This document shows positions 16,496 to 24,389 of a stretch of DNA of 64,000 nucleotides, piece by piece; the first letter of the stretch is position 1, and each line of letters begins with the position of its first letter. Source of the stretch: Streptomyces sp. V3I7 (GTDB lineage: Bacteria; Actinomycetota; Actinomycetes; Streptomycetales; Streptomycetaceae); NCBI RefSeq assembly GCF_030817495.1, contig NZ_JAUSZK010000001.1, positions 1,777,001-1,841,000 on the forward strand, read 5' to 3'. Below the pieces are notes generated by a model. That model did not search any database and was not told the origin of the DNA. It saw only the letters and a program-made list of their open reading frames with translations. Position numbers and translations under genes: made by a program.

Positions 16496-17572
16496 ATGAG
16501 CTCGCTTAATCTCGACGACTTCACCGATCTGATCGAGCGTCCCGACGGGGGCGTGCGCCGTGACGCCGAGGCGCTCCGGGAGTCTCGGATCGTGCCGCCC
16601 GGCGCGCTGGGGCGCCTGGACGAACTGGGTGAGTGGCTGTCGGCCGCGCAGGGCGCGGTGCCGGTGCGGCCGGTGGAGCGGCCGCGGGTGGTGCTCTTCG
16701 CCGGCGACCACGGGATCGCCGCGCAGGGCGTCTCGGCCCGGCCGGCGGGCAGCGCCGGGCAGTTGGTGCGGGCCGTCCTGGAGGGCGCGAGCCCGGTGGC
16801 GGTACTGGCGCGGCGGCTCGGGGTGCCCGTGCGCGTCGTGGACATGGCGCTGGACTGCGCGACGGACGGGCTGCCGGAGGAGGTCGTACGCCACCGGGTG
16901 CGGCGCGGCAGCGGCCGGATCGACGTCAAGGACGCGCTGACCCTCGAGGAGGCGGAGGCCGCCTTCCGTGCGGGCATGGCCGTGGCCGACGAGGAGGCCG
17001 ACTCCGGTACGGACCTGGTGGTGCTCGGCGATGTGAGCGTGGGCGGGACCACCGCCGCCGGCACGCTGGTCGCCGCGCTGTGCGGGACCGACGCCTCGGT
17101 GGTGACCGGACGCGGGGGCCTGGCGATCGACGATCTGGCCTGGATGCGCAAGTGCGCGGCGATCCGCGACGCGCTGCGCCGGGCCCGGCCGGTGCTCGGG
17201 GAGCCGCTGGAGCTCCTGGCCACCGTGGGCGGCGCCGACCTCGCCGCGATGACCGGCTTCCTGCTCCAGGCCGCCGTACGCAAACTCCCGGTGATCCTGG
17301 ACGGCATGGTGGTGTCCGCGTGCGCGCTGGTCGGGCAGCGGATCGCCTTCCGCGCGCCGGACTGGTGGCTGGCCGGGCACCGGTCGGGCGAGCCGGGGCA
17401 GGCGAAGGCGCTGGACCGGATGGCGCTGGAGCCACTGCTGGACCAGGGCGTGACCGTCGGCGAGGGCGTCGGCGCGCTGCTCGCCCTCCCGCTGGTCCAG
17501 GCCGCGGCGGCGCTGGCCGCGGAGCTCCCCGAGAAGGAGGAGGAGAAGAAGAAGGAGGAGGAGAAGGAGTAG
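16496..17572 (+). CDS. cobT: nicotinate-nucleotide--dimethylbenzimidazole phosphoribosyltransferase
   Basis: 358 aa, the normal CobT length. CobT makes alpha-ribazole phosphate, the lower ligand of B12. Family motifs include FAGDHGIAAQGVSA, VLGDVSVGGTTAAG, GRGGLAIDD and the C-terminal VTVGEGVGALLALPL with the conserved Glu. The last 14 residues are almost only Glu and Lys (EKEEEKKKEEEKE), an odd low-complexity tail that is not part of the fold. The ATG at 16496 is the family start. It is followed 61 nt later by the lysyl-PG-synthase-like gene, which has its own promoter. Confidence 0.95.
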   Translation: MSSLNLDDFTDLIERPDGGVRRDAEALRESRIVPPGALGRLDELGEWLSAAQGAVPVRPVERPRVVLFAGDHGIAAQGVSARPAGSAGQLVRAVLEGASPVAVLARRLGVPVRVVDMALDCATDGLPEEVVRHRVRRGSGRIDVKDALTLEEAEAAFRAGMAVADEEADSGTDLVVLGDVSVGGTTAAGTLVAALCGTDASVVTGRGGLAIDDLAWMRKCAAIRDALRRARPVLGEPLELLATVGGADLAAMTGFLLQAAVRKLPVILDGMVVSACALVGQRIAFRAPDWWLAGHRSGEPGQAKALDRMALEPLLDQGVTVGEGVGALLALPLVQAAAALAAELPEKEEEKKKEEEKE

Positions 17573-17619
17573 CGCGGGGCGCGAGGCGCGAAAAGCGCGG
17601 TTCGCCGCATTTGCACCCA

Positions 17620-17625
17620 TATGAT
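17620..17625 (+). promoter_or_regulatory. -10 box of a probable leaderless transcript
   Basis: A consensus TATGAT ends 8 nt before the ATG at 17634. No Shine-Dalgarno is present. The -35 region is poor. Confidence 0.5.
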
Positions 17626-17633
17626 CTTCCGTT

Positions 17634-19385
17634 ATGGGAGATGTGCGTTTCGCTGCCCGAATTCCTGACCGAGCCGCCGCCTTCGCCGTCTGGTATTTGC
17701 GGGCCGTCGCGTTCGTCAACTTCCTCAGCGCGGTGTGGGTCTCCCTCGGCCAGGACGTGCGCCGGCACAACCAGGAGAACCTCTTCACGCCGTACCTGCT
17801 GACGGCCGGCTTCGCCTCCGGGGTGTTCACCGCGTTCCTCGCCGTCACCATGCGGCGCCGCAAACGCGCCGCGTGGATCCTCAACCTGGTGCTCGGCGGG
17901 GCCTTCCTCGCCCTGCTCGCCTTCGCGATGGCGTTCCCGGAGATCAGGCGGTCCGCGCAGAACTGGGTCTCGCTGGCCCTCACCGCCGCCTTCGTCGCCG
18001 CCCTTCTCGCCGGGCGCCGGGAGTTCTACGCCAAGGGCGACCGGTCCAACCCGCGGCTCGCCGCCACCGTCGCCGTCGGCGGCGGACTCGCCGCCTCGCT
18101 GCTGGCCGCGCTGCTGGTGACGGTGACCAACCAGGCGCCGGACGCCGGGAGTTCGACGTTCGCCGAGCGCTGGCAGTACGGCACCCTGCGGCTGATCTCG
18201 GTGTCCGCCGAGGAGTCCAGCTTCCCCGGGATCTCCTCGCCCACCTGGTCCGACGTCGCCGTCAACGTGCTCAGCACGGCCCTCGTCCTCGGCGTCCTCT
18301 ACGCCGCCTTCCGCTCCCGGCGGGCCGTCGACCCGCTCACCGAGGACGACGAGAAGCGGCTGCGCGCCCTGCTCGACGCGCACGGCGAGCGGGACTCGCT
18401 CGGCTACTTCGCGCTGCGCCGGGAGAAGAGCGTGCAGTGGTCGCCGACGGGGAAGGCGGCCGTGGTGTACCGCGTCATGGGCGGGGTGGCCCTGGCCTCG
18501 GGCGATCCGATCGGCGACCCGGAGGCCTGGCCGGGGGCGATCGTGCCCTGGCTGGCGCAGGCGCGGGCGCACGGCTGGATCCCGGCCGTGATGGGGGCCG
18601 GCGAGGAGGCGGGGACGGTGTACGCGCGGCACGGTCTCGACGCCCTCGAACTCGGCGACGAGGCCGTCGTGGACGTCGCCGAGTTCACGCTGGAGGGACG
18701 GGCCATGCGCACCGTCCGGCAGGCGTACAACCGGGTCCGGCGGGCCGGGTACACGGTGCGAGCGCGGCGGCACGAGGACATCCCGGCCGACGAGATGGCG
18801 TACCTGATCGAGCGCGCGGACGACTGGCGCGACGGGGCCACCGAGCGCGGCTTCAGCATGGCGCTCGGCCGGCTCGGGGACGCCCGCGACGGCCGCTGCC
18901 TGATGCTGGAGTGCACCGGCGCCGACGGCGAGTTGAGGGCGCTGCTCTCCTTCGTGCCCTGGGGCCCGGGCGGCCTCTCCCTGGACCTGATGCGGCGCGC
19001 GAGGGACTGCGACAACGGGCTGATGGAGTTCATGGTCATCGACCTGCTGCGCCACGCCCGCGAACTCGGCGTCCGCCAGGTCTCGCTCAACTTCGCGATG
19101 TTCCGGTCGGTCTTCGAACGTGGCGCCCGCCTCGGCGCGGGCCCGGTGCTGCGGCTGTGGCGGTCGCTGCTCAGCTTCTTCTCGCGCTGGTGGCAGATCG
19201 AGTCGCTGTACCGGGCCAACGCCAAGTACCGGCCCATCTGGGAACCGCGGTTCCTGCTCTTCGAGAAGAGCGCGGACCTGCTGCGCATCGGCCTCGCGGC
19301 GGCGCGCGCGGAGGGGTTCCTCGGGGCGCCGCCGCCGGGACTGCCGAAGTGGCTGCACCGCAGACACCTGGAGTCGACGGGATGA
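17634..19385 (+). CDS. lysylphosphatidylglycerol-synthase-like membrane protein (DUF2156)
   Basis: 583 aa. Roughly five to six TM segments fill residues 20-240, followed by a large cytoplasmic DUF2156 domain (about 255-570) of the MprF C-terminal type (two GNAT-like folds; FALRREKSVQW, RRHEDIPADEM, VSLNFAMFRSVFERG, WWQIESLYRANAKYRPIWEPRF). MprF proteins transfer Lys or Ala from aminoacyl-tRNA to phosphatidylglycerol, lowering membrane charge. This protein has no flippase-sized N-terminus and no lysyl-tRNA synthetase domain, unlike mycobacterial LysX, so it should use normal aminoacyl-tRNA. The substrate amino acid is not certain. Confidence 0.85.
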   Translation: MGDVRFAARIPDRAAAFAVWYLRAVAFVNFLSAVWVSLGQDVRRHNQENLFTPYLLTAGFASGVFTAFLAVTMRRRKRAAWILNLVLGGAFLALLAFAMAFPEIRRSAQNWVSLALTAAFVAALLAGRREFYAKGDRSNPRLAATVAVGGGLAASLLAALLVTVTNQAPDAGSSTFAERWQYGTLRLISVSAEESSFPGISSPTWSDVAVNVLSTALVLGVLYAAFRSRRAVDPLTEDDEKRLRALLDAHGERDSLGYFALRREKSVQWSPTGKAAVVYRVMGGVALASGDPIGDPEAWPGAIVPWLAQARAHGWIPAVMGAGEEAGTVYARHGLDALELGDEAVVDVAEFTLEGRAMRTVRQAYNRVRRAGYTVRARRHEDIPADEMAYLIERADDWRDGATERGFSMALGRLGDARDGRCLMLECTGADGELRALLSFVPWGPGGLSLDLMRRARDCDNGLMEFMVIDLLRHARELGVRQVSLNFAMFRSVFERGARLGAGPVLRLWRSLLSFFSRWWQIESLYRANAKYRPIWEPRFLLFEKSADLLRIGLAAARAEGFLGAPPPGLPKWLHRRHLESTG

Positions 19386-19395
19386 GGGCCGCCGG

Positions 19396-20115
19396 ATGAC
19401 GACGCTCGCCCGCTGGGCCCGCACCGAATGGGGACCGCTGTACACCACCGTGCGCGGCCCCCTCCGGGAGCGGGGCTGGCGGGCGGCCCCGCTGACGCTC
19501 GGGGCGGTGTGTCTGACGGCGGTGCTGCAGTTCGCGCAGAACCGGACGTGGGGATACGGCCTGGTCCAGGAGTGGGGGACGGTGCGGGCGGCGGACCCGC
19601 TGCTGCCGTCCCTGCTGCGCACCCCGCTGTCGCTGTTCGTCCCGGCGCTGGACCTGCCGGTGTGGGGCGCGCTCGCCCAGGTCCTGTTCGTGATCGGGAT
19701 CGCCGAGATCTGCCTCGGCCGCCGCCGGACGCTGCTCATCGGGTACGCCGCCACGCTCGCCGGAACCTTGTACGCCCGCGTCGGCGTCGCCCTGGGCCCG
19801 GGCCATCTACTGGGCCTGCCCGCCTCGGACGCGCTGGTCGTGGACACCGGCCCGTCGGCGGCCGTCGTCGCGCTCGCCGTGTTCGTGGCCTGGCGGTACG
19901 GCGCCCGGGTCACGGCCGGTGCGGTGGTGGTGGCGATGGTGGCCGAGGTGCTGGTGAAGAACAACCTCGCCGGCAAGGAGCATCTGTCGGCCCTCGCCGG
20001 CGTCGGCCTGCTGTGCGCGGCCTCGGCCCTGCGGGACCGCTACCGCGCGGCGGCTCAACGGGGGCCGGGCAGGCGGCCCTTCCCCGGGTCGGGCCTTCCG
20101 CCGATCCAGTCCTGA
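19396..20115 (+). CDS. polytopic membrane protein, 239 aa
   Basis: Not firmly recognised. About six hydrophobic segments follow an N-terminal basic stretch; the arrangement is faintly rhomboid-like, but I see no GxSG/His catalytic pair. The ATG at 19396 is preceded by GAGGG and lies 10 nt after the stop of the lysyl-PG-synthase-like gene, so the two are one transcript and may act together on the membrane. The 3' end overlaps the end of the convergent gene by 61 bp. Confidence 0.75.
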   Translation: MTTLARWARTEWGPLYTTVRGPLRERGWRAAPLTLGAVCLTAVLQFAQNRTWGYGLVQEWGTVRAADPLLPSLLRTPLSLFVPALDLPVWGALAQVLFVIGIAEICLGRRRTLLIGYAATLAGTLYARVGVALGPGHLLGLPASDALVVDTGPSAAVVALAVFVAWRYGARVTAGAVVVAMVAEVLVKNNLAGKEHLSALAGVGLLCAASALRDRYRAAAQRGPGRRPFPGSGLPPIQS

Positions 20116-20819
20116 ACGGCCCGGCTGGGGCCCATCCATCGCCGGTCGTGCCGGTAGGCGCGCAGGATCGACTTGGCCCGCGCGCGTGACCGGCGCCGGT
20201 AGAAGCGCTTGGCCCAGAGGGAGCCCGGGCGGGCGAGGCGGAGGGCGCCGAACAGGGCGACGGGCGGGACGACCACGCCGAACAGCGCGATGCGGGCCTT
20301 GCCCTTGCCCAGGGCGATGAGCGAGAAGAGGAAGTTCACCGCGATGGTCGCGATGACGGTGCCCCGGTCCTGGAGTTCGTCCTGGGTGAGGTCGTCGACG
20401 CCGAACGGGGCGAAGCCGGCGAGGAGCAGCCCGACCAGCGCCGCCGTGAGGACCACGACCTCGACGCTCTTGCGGCCCTGCTCGCTCCAGTACACGTCGT
20501 CGAGATGCAGGATCAGCGCGAACTCGTCCAGGACGAGCCCGACCCCGACACCGAAGACGAAGGCGGCGAGGACCCCGCCGAAGCCGTGCCGGTCACTGGC
20601 GACGGCCCCGAAGCCGCCGACGACGGTGAGGAGCACCCCGGGAACCACATGATGGATGTGCAGCCCGCCCGCCTCGACGTTGCCGAACGGCCCCTTGCCC
20701 GCCCGGATCAGACGGGTGATGAGCCGGGTCACGAGGAAGGTCAGCACGAACGCCGACAGGGCGACGAGCAGCGGGAGCTTGCCGGGTTCGACGACGTTCC
20801 GCTCCCACCAGTGCCCCAT
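20055..20819 (-). CDS. conserved integral membrane protein with HIHH motif
   Basis: 254 aa with six or so TM segments and a basic C-terminal tail. Conserved-looking polar motifs lie at membrane edges: GGLHIHHVVPG, LDEFALILHLDDVYWSEQGRKSVEVV. The His and Asp clusters could bind a metal, but no function is known to me. Its last 61 bp overlap, tail to tail, the previous gene on the other strand, so both C-termini are coded by the same DNA. It is divergent from cobS. Confidence 0.75.
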   Translation of the reverse strand: MGHWWERNVVEPGKLPLLVALSAFVLTFLVTRLITRLIRAGKGPFGNVEAGGLHIHHVVPGVLLTVVGGFGAVASDRHGFGGVLAAFVFGVGVGLVLDEFALILHLDDVYWSEQGRKSVEVVVLTAALVGLLLAGFAPFGVDDLTQDELQDRGTVIATIAVNFLFSLIALGKGKARIALFGVVVPPVALFGALRLARPGSLWAKRFYRRRSRARAKSILRAYRHDRRWMGPSRAVQDWIGGRPDPGKGRLPGPR

Positions 20820-20879
20820 GTGCGCACTTTATCCGCACTTGCCCCTCGGGTGCCCGTTCGGCCCCGGCCGGGCGCCCGG

Positions 20880-20885
20880 TACCCT
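20880..20885 (+). promoter_or_regulatory. -10 box of a probable leaderless cobS transcript
   Basis: TACCCT ends 6 nt before the cobS ATG at 20892, without a Shine-Dalgarno. Confidence 0.45.
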
Positions 20886-20891
20886 GCGCCG

Positions 20892-21671
20892 ATGTCCAAG
20901 TCCCCCTGGCCGGACGGCCTGCGCTTCGCCTTCGGCACCCTCACCGTGTTCCCGGTCAAGGTCTCCCGCTGGGACCGCGAGGCCGCGCGCGGCGGCATGC
21001 TGTGCGCCCCGCTGGCCGGGCTGGCGGTCGGGGTGTGCGCCGCGGCGCTGGGCGTGCTCCTGCTGGTCCTCGGCGCCGGGCCCCTGCTCGCCGCCGTCGC
21101 CACCGTGGCCGTCCCCGCCGCGCTGACCCGGGGTCTGCACCTAGACGGCCTGGCCGACACCGCCGACGGGCTCGGCAGCGGCAAGCCCGCCGAGGACGCG
21201 CTGCGCATCATGAAGCAGTCGGACATCGGCCCGTTCGGGGTCGTCACCCTCCTGCTCGTACTGCTGACCCAAGTGGCCGCGCTGACCCAGGCCTACGCCG
21301 ACTCGTGGGCCCGGGGCGCGCTCGCCGCCGTCGTCTCGGCGACCGCCGCCCGGCTGGCCCTGACCCTCGCCGCCCGCACGGGGATACCTGCCGCCCGCCC
21401 GGAGGGGCTGGGGGCGGCCGTGGCCGGGGTGGTGCCGGCGGGCGGCGCGCTGGTCGCCGCGCTCGCCGTGGTGCTGGCCGCCGCGGGCGCCGGCCTCGGA
21501 CCGTACGACTCCGTCCGCACGGCCCTCGCGGTCGCGGCCGCCGTCGCCGCCGCCGAACTCCTCCTGCGCCGCTGCGTACGCCGCTTCGGCGGCGTCACCG
21601 GCGACGTGTTCGGCGCCCTCGCGGAGACCGCGGCGACGACGGCCCTCGTGGTGCTGTCGCTGCGCCACTAA
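20892..21671 (+). CDS. cobS: adenosylcobinamide-GDP ribazoletransferase (cobalamin synthase)
   Basis: 259 aa, typical CobS. It joins adenosylcobinamide-GDP (from CobU) to alpha-ribazole (from CobT) in the membrane, the final B12 assembly step. The signature HLDGLADTADGLGSG (about 78-92) carries the metal-binding acids; five to six TM segments follow. Near the end, a 10-bp direct repeat GCCCTCGCGG occurs at 21522-21531 and 21615-21624. Shortened copies of the cobS 3' end follow the stop codon as a tandem array, and these copies are joined exactly at that repeat. Confidence 0.95.
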   Translation: MSKSPWPDGLRFAFGTLTVFPVKVSRWDREAARGGMLCAPLAGLAVGVCAAALGVLLLVLGAGPLLAAVATVAVPAALTRGLHLDGLADTADGLGSGKPAEDALRIMKQSDIGPFGVVTLLLVLLTQVAALTQAYADSWARGALAAVVSATAARLALTLAARTGIPAARPEGLGAAVAGVVPAGGALVAALAVVLAAAGAGLGPYDSVRTALAVAAAVAAAELLLRRCVRRFGGVTGDVFGALAETAATTALVVLSLRH

Positions 21672-22227
21672 GCAACCCGCACCCGTACCGGGAGGGGCTG
21701 CGCGGGCGCCGGCCTCGGACCGTACGACTCCGCCCGCACGCCCCTCGCGGAGACCGCCGCGACGACGGGGCACTCGTGGCGCTGTCGCTGCGCCACTAAA
21801 CAACCCGCACCCGTACCGGGAGGGGCTGCGCGGGCGCCGGCCTCGGACCGTACGACTCCGCCCGCACGCCCCTCGCGGAGACCGCCGCGACGACGGGGCA
21901 CTCGTGGCGCTGTCGCTGCGCCACTAAACAACCCGCACCCGTACCGGGAGGGGCTGCGCGGGCGCCGGCCTCGGACCGTACGACTCCGCCCGCACGCCCC
22001 TCGCGGAGACCGCCGCGACGACGGGGCACTCGTGGTGCGTCGCTGGGACGCTAGGAAATCCGCACCCGTACCGGAGGGGCTGGAGGCAGCCGTGGCCGGG
22101 GTGGCGCCTTGGTCGCCGCGCTCGCCGTGGCGCGTGGACGCCGGCCTCGGACCACACGACTCCGTCCGCACGCCCCTCGCGGAGACCGCGGCGACGACGG
22201 GGCACTCGTGGTGCCGTCGCTGGGCCG
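21672..22227 (+). repeat. 128-bp tandem array made from the cobS 3' end
   Basis: Two near-identical 128-bp units (about 21672-21799 and 21800-21927), a third diverged at its end (21928-22054) and a longer diverged fourth unit (about 22055-22230). Each begins with CAACCCGCACCCGTACC, which resembles the 3' end of the convergent spherulin-like gene, and then carries GCGGGCGCCGGCCTCGGACC...GCGCCACTAA, which is the cobS 3' end with internal deletions. The fourth unit keeps additional cobS-like sequence (GCCGTGGCCGGGGTGG). The array separates the stops of two convergent genes. Long minus-strand frames here are a by-product of the repeat. Confidence 0.9.
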
Positions 22228-22893
22228 CTAAGCGACCCGCACCCCGTACGGCAGCGTGCCCCACGGATGGGGTCCCGTTCCGGGCACCGCGCAGTGCACC
22301 CCGGCGCCGCGCTCACGCGCGATGCTCTCCAGGTCGACGCCGGGCGGGACGCCGTACACCAGGTGGCACAGCCGCACGCCGGGGTCGTAACGGCCGGGTG
22401 GCGGACGGGCGGTGCGGTACGCCGACCAGGGGCCCTCGAAGGTGACGAGGACGTCGGCGAGCCTGGCGTAGGCGGGGTGCGGCGGCGTGCCGTGGTTGAG
22501 GACCAGCGTGCCGCAGCCGGTGCTCCAGGCGGCCGCCGCCAGATGCTGGTAGTGCCGCAACTGCTCGACGCCCGCGGCCGCCTGGTCCAGGAAGGCGCCG
22601 TCGGTCCCGTACCAGGAGCGGTAGCGGGCGAGGTCGCGGACGACGTCGGCGTGCGGGCGGCGGCCGTAGTCGGTGTCGACGTACCCGAGCAGCCGTACTC
22701 CCCCGGAGGGGGCGCCCCCAGCCGCCCGCAGCCGGGCGGCGGCCTCGGCGAACGCCGGGTCGGGACGCTCGCCCGGGCCGCTCGCCGGGTTGAGGACGAC
22801 CCCGTACAGGCGCGGGGCGGCCAGGGCGATCGACTCCCATTCGGCGGGGCGGACGGACGGGTGCTCGTAGTAGGGGACCAGCAGCGCGCTCAT
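22228..22893 (-). CDS. spherulin-4 (GH135/Sph3-like) family protein
   Basis: 221 aa, a complete single domain. Hallmarks are the start LLVPYYEHPS, VVLNPASGPGERPDPAF (about 33-48), GYVDTDYGRRPHADVVRDLARY (about 70-91) and YGTDGAFLDQ (about 96-105), a TIM-barrel pattern known from spherulin-4. In Aspergillus the spherulin-4 protein Sph3 (GH135) hydrolyses galactosaminogalactan. There is no signal peptide, so the bacterial protein may act inside the cell or leave by another route. The start overlaps the stop of the upstream membrane-protein gene by 4 nt (ATGA). It is the last gene of the four-gene cluster. Confidence 0.85.
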   Translation of the reverse strand: MSALLVPYYEHPSVRPAEWESIALAAPRLYGVVLNPASGPGERPDPAFAEAAARLRAAGGAPSGGVRLLGYVDTDYGRRPHADVVRDLARYRSWYGTDGAFLDQAAAGVEQLRHYQHLAAAAWSTGCGTLVLNHGTPPHPAYARLADVLVTFEGPWSAYRTARPPPGRYDPGVRLCHLVYGVPPGVDLESIARERGAGVHCAVPGTGPHPWGTLPYGVRVA

Positions 22894-24389
22894 CGGTGGG
22901 CGGTCGCCCTTCCCAGCAGGCCGCACACCAGGCCGGTCTGGGCGGCGGCGGCCGAGCCGTAGGCGGCCAGGGCGATCCAGTGCGGGCCGGCGGCGTGGGT
23001 GAGCAGGGCCGCGGTCTGGCCGGCGGCTGCCACGCAGCAGAGCACGGCCGCGCCGAGGACCGCGCCGAAGGACTGGAGCAGCAGCCCGGTCCACAGGACG
23101 ACCCCGAGCAGGAGCAGGTCGGCGAGGCGGACGCCGGACAGGCGTGGGGTGTGCGGCCACAGGGCGGAGGTGGCCAGGCCCAGGGCGAGCAGGGTGAGCA
23201 GGAAGCCGGCCAGGCAGCGGACGAGGGTGAGGGCGGTCCTGCGCCGGAACGCCCTGGCCGTGCCGCTGGCGCGCAGCCCGGCGAGGCCGCCGCTGCGGAA
23301 GCGGTGGAGCAGCCATTCGGCGGGCCCCATGCTGAGCGTGAGCGCGACGGCGGCGGGCGCGGCGACCGCGCTGCGCGCCTCGCCCGCTATGACGTCGCCG
23401 AGCGCCGAGTACACCAGCAGCACCCCGCTGCCCAGCCCGAACGCGGCGTACGGGAGCGAGTCCGCGAGCCACGGACGGCCGAACCGCCGCCCCCGCGAGG
23501 GCACCAGCGCCACCAACCCCGCGCCCCACCGCCCCTGCCCCAACTCCTTCACCACCGGGGCGACTTCGAGCAGTCCGAGGACGGCCACGGTGGCGAGCGG
23601 GCCCAGCAGCAGGACCAGCCGGGCGGACAGGGGCACGGGATGGACCAGGGCCAGCAGCGCGCCCGCCGCCATCGGCGCGAGGGCGGCGAGCAGTACCCGT
23701 TCGCGGCCCATCACCAGCAGGACACCGGCCGCCCCCAGATAGCAGGACTGCCCGGCGGCGAAGGCGACGGCGCCCGGCCGGCCGGGGCCCGCGACGGCCA
23801 GCGCGACGAGCGTGCCGAACAGCATGCCCACCGGCGCCCCGACGAGCAGGCAGCGGCGGGCGGCCGTGCGGTCCCCCAGGCCCAGCCAGACGTACGCCCG
23901 GTGCGCCAGCCCCTGGTTCCAGGCCCAGCCGGCAAGGGCGCCCGCCAGCAGCGGGAGAGTGCCCGCGGGCAGGCCGAGGGCCTCGGGGCGGCCGGTGAGC
24001 AGGGGGCCGCCGAGGACGTAGGCGAAGCCTGGGAGGGCGAAGACGACACCGCGCAGCAGACAGCCCAGCAGCCCGATCCGCCACGGGTCGGGGGCGGGTC
24101 CCTCCGGTTCCGGGTGGCTGCGCGGGACGCGGTCGTAGAGTTCCTCGGCGAGCGCGAAGGAGTTCCTGACGCCGTACCGCTCGCGTATCTGGTCGTCCGA
24201 CAGGCCGTCGGACTCCAGCAGCGCGGCGATCTCGTCGGGGTGGACGGCCGCGGCGACGAAGTCGTCGAAGCGCAGGGCGAGTTCGCCGATCGGATCGGGC
24301 GTGGCCCAGCCGGGAACGGAGGGCTGGCGGGGGACGTACGGGACGGTGTCGGGGACGGCGCCGGGCGGCAGCCGGACGCTGCCGCTCAC
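22890..24389 (-). CDS. polytopic membrane protein of exopolysaccharide-type cluster
   Basis: 499 aa. A cytoplasmic N-terminal region of about 115 residues (with LRFDDFVAAAVHPDEIAALLESDGLSDDQIRERYGV, a helical acidic segment) is followed by about 11-12 TM segments to the end. The context (PelF-like glycosyltransferase before, spherulin-4 after, 4-nt overlaps on both sides: GTGA and ATGA) points to a transport or synthesis partner, a role like PelG in Pel clusters; I cannot claim sequence homology to PelG. The GTG at 24389 overlaps the glycosyltransferase stop. Confidence 0.8.
   Translation of the reverse strand: MSGSVRLPPGAVPDTVPYVPRQPSVPGWATPDPIGELALRFDDFVAAAVHPDEIAALLESDGLSDDQIRERYGVRNSFALAEELYDRVPRSHPEPEGPAPDPWRIGLLGCLLRGVVFALPGFAYVLGGPLLTGRPEALGLPAGTLPLLAGALAGWAWNQGLAHRAYVWLGLGDRTAARRCLLVGAPVGMLFGTLVALAVAGPGRPGAVAFAAGQSCYLGAAGVLLVMGRERVLLAALAPMAAGALLALVHPVPLSARLVLLLGPLATVAVLGLLEVAPVVKELGQGRWGAGLVALVPSRGRRFGRPWLADSLPYAAFGLGSGVLLVYSALGDVIAGEARSAVAAPAAVALTLSMGPAEWLLHRFRSGGLAGLRASGTARAFRRRTALTLVRCLAGFLLTLLALGLATSALWPHTPRLSGVRLADLLLLGVVLWTGLLLQSFGAVLGAAVLCCVAAAGQTAALLTHAAGPHWIALAAYGSAAAAQTGLVCGLLGRATAHR

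Noticed and set aside
14000-20891. Cobalamin riboswitch before cobU, cobT or cobS
   Set aside because: The upstream regions are short and two are apparently leaderless; I see no B12-box-like sequence.
21668-22316. Several long minus-strand open frames across the cobS-derived array
   Set aside because: They repeat the same residues in all three frames because the unit length is not a multiple of three; there are no ribosome binding sites.
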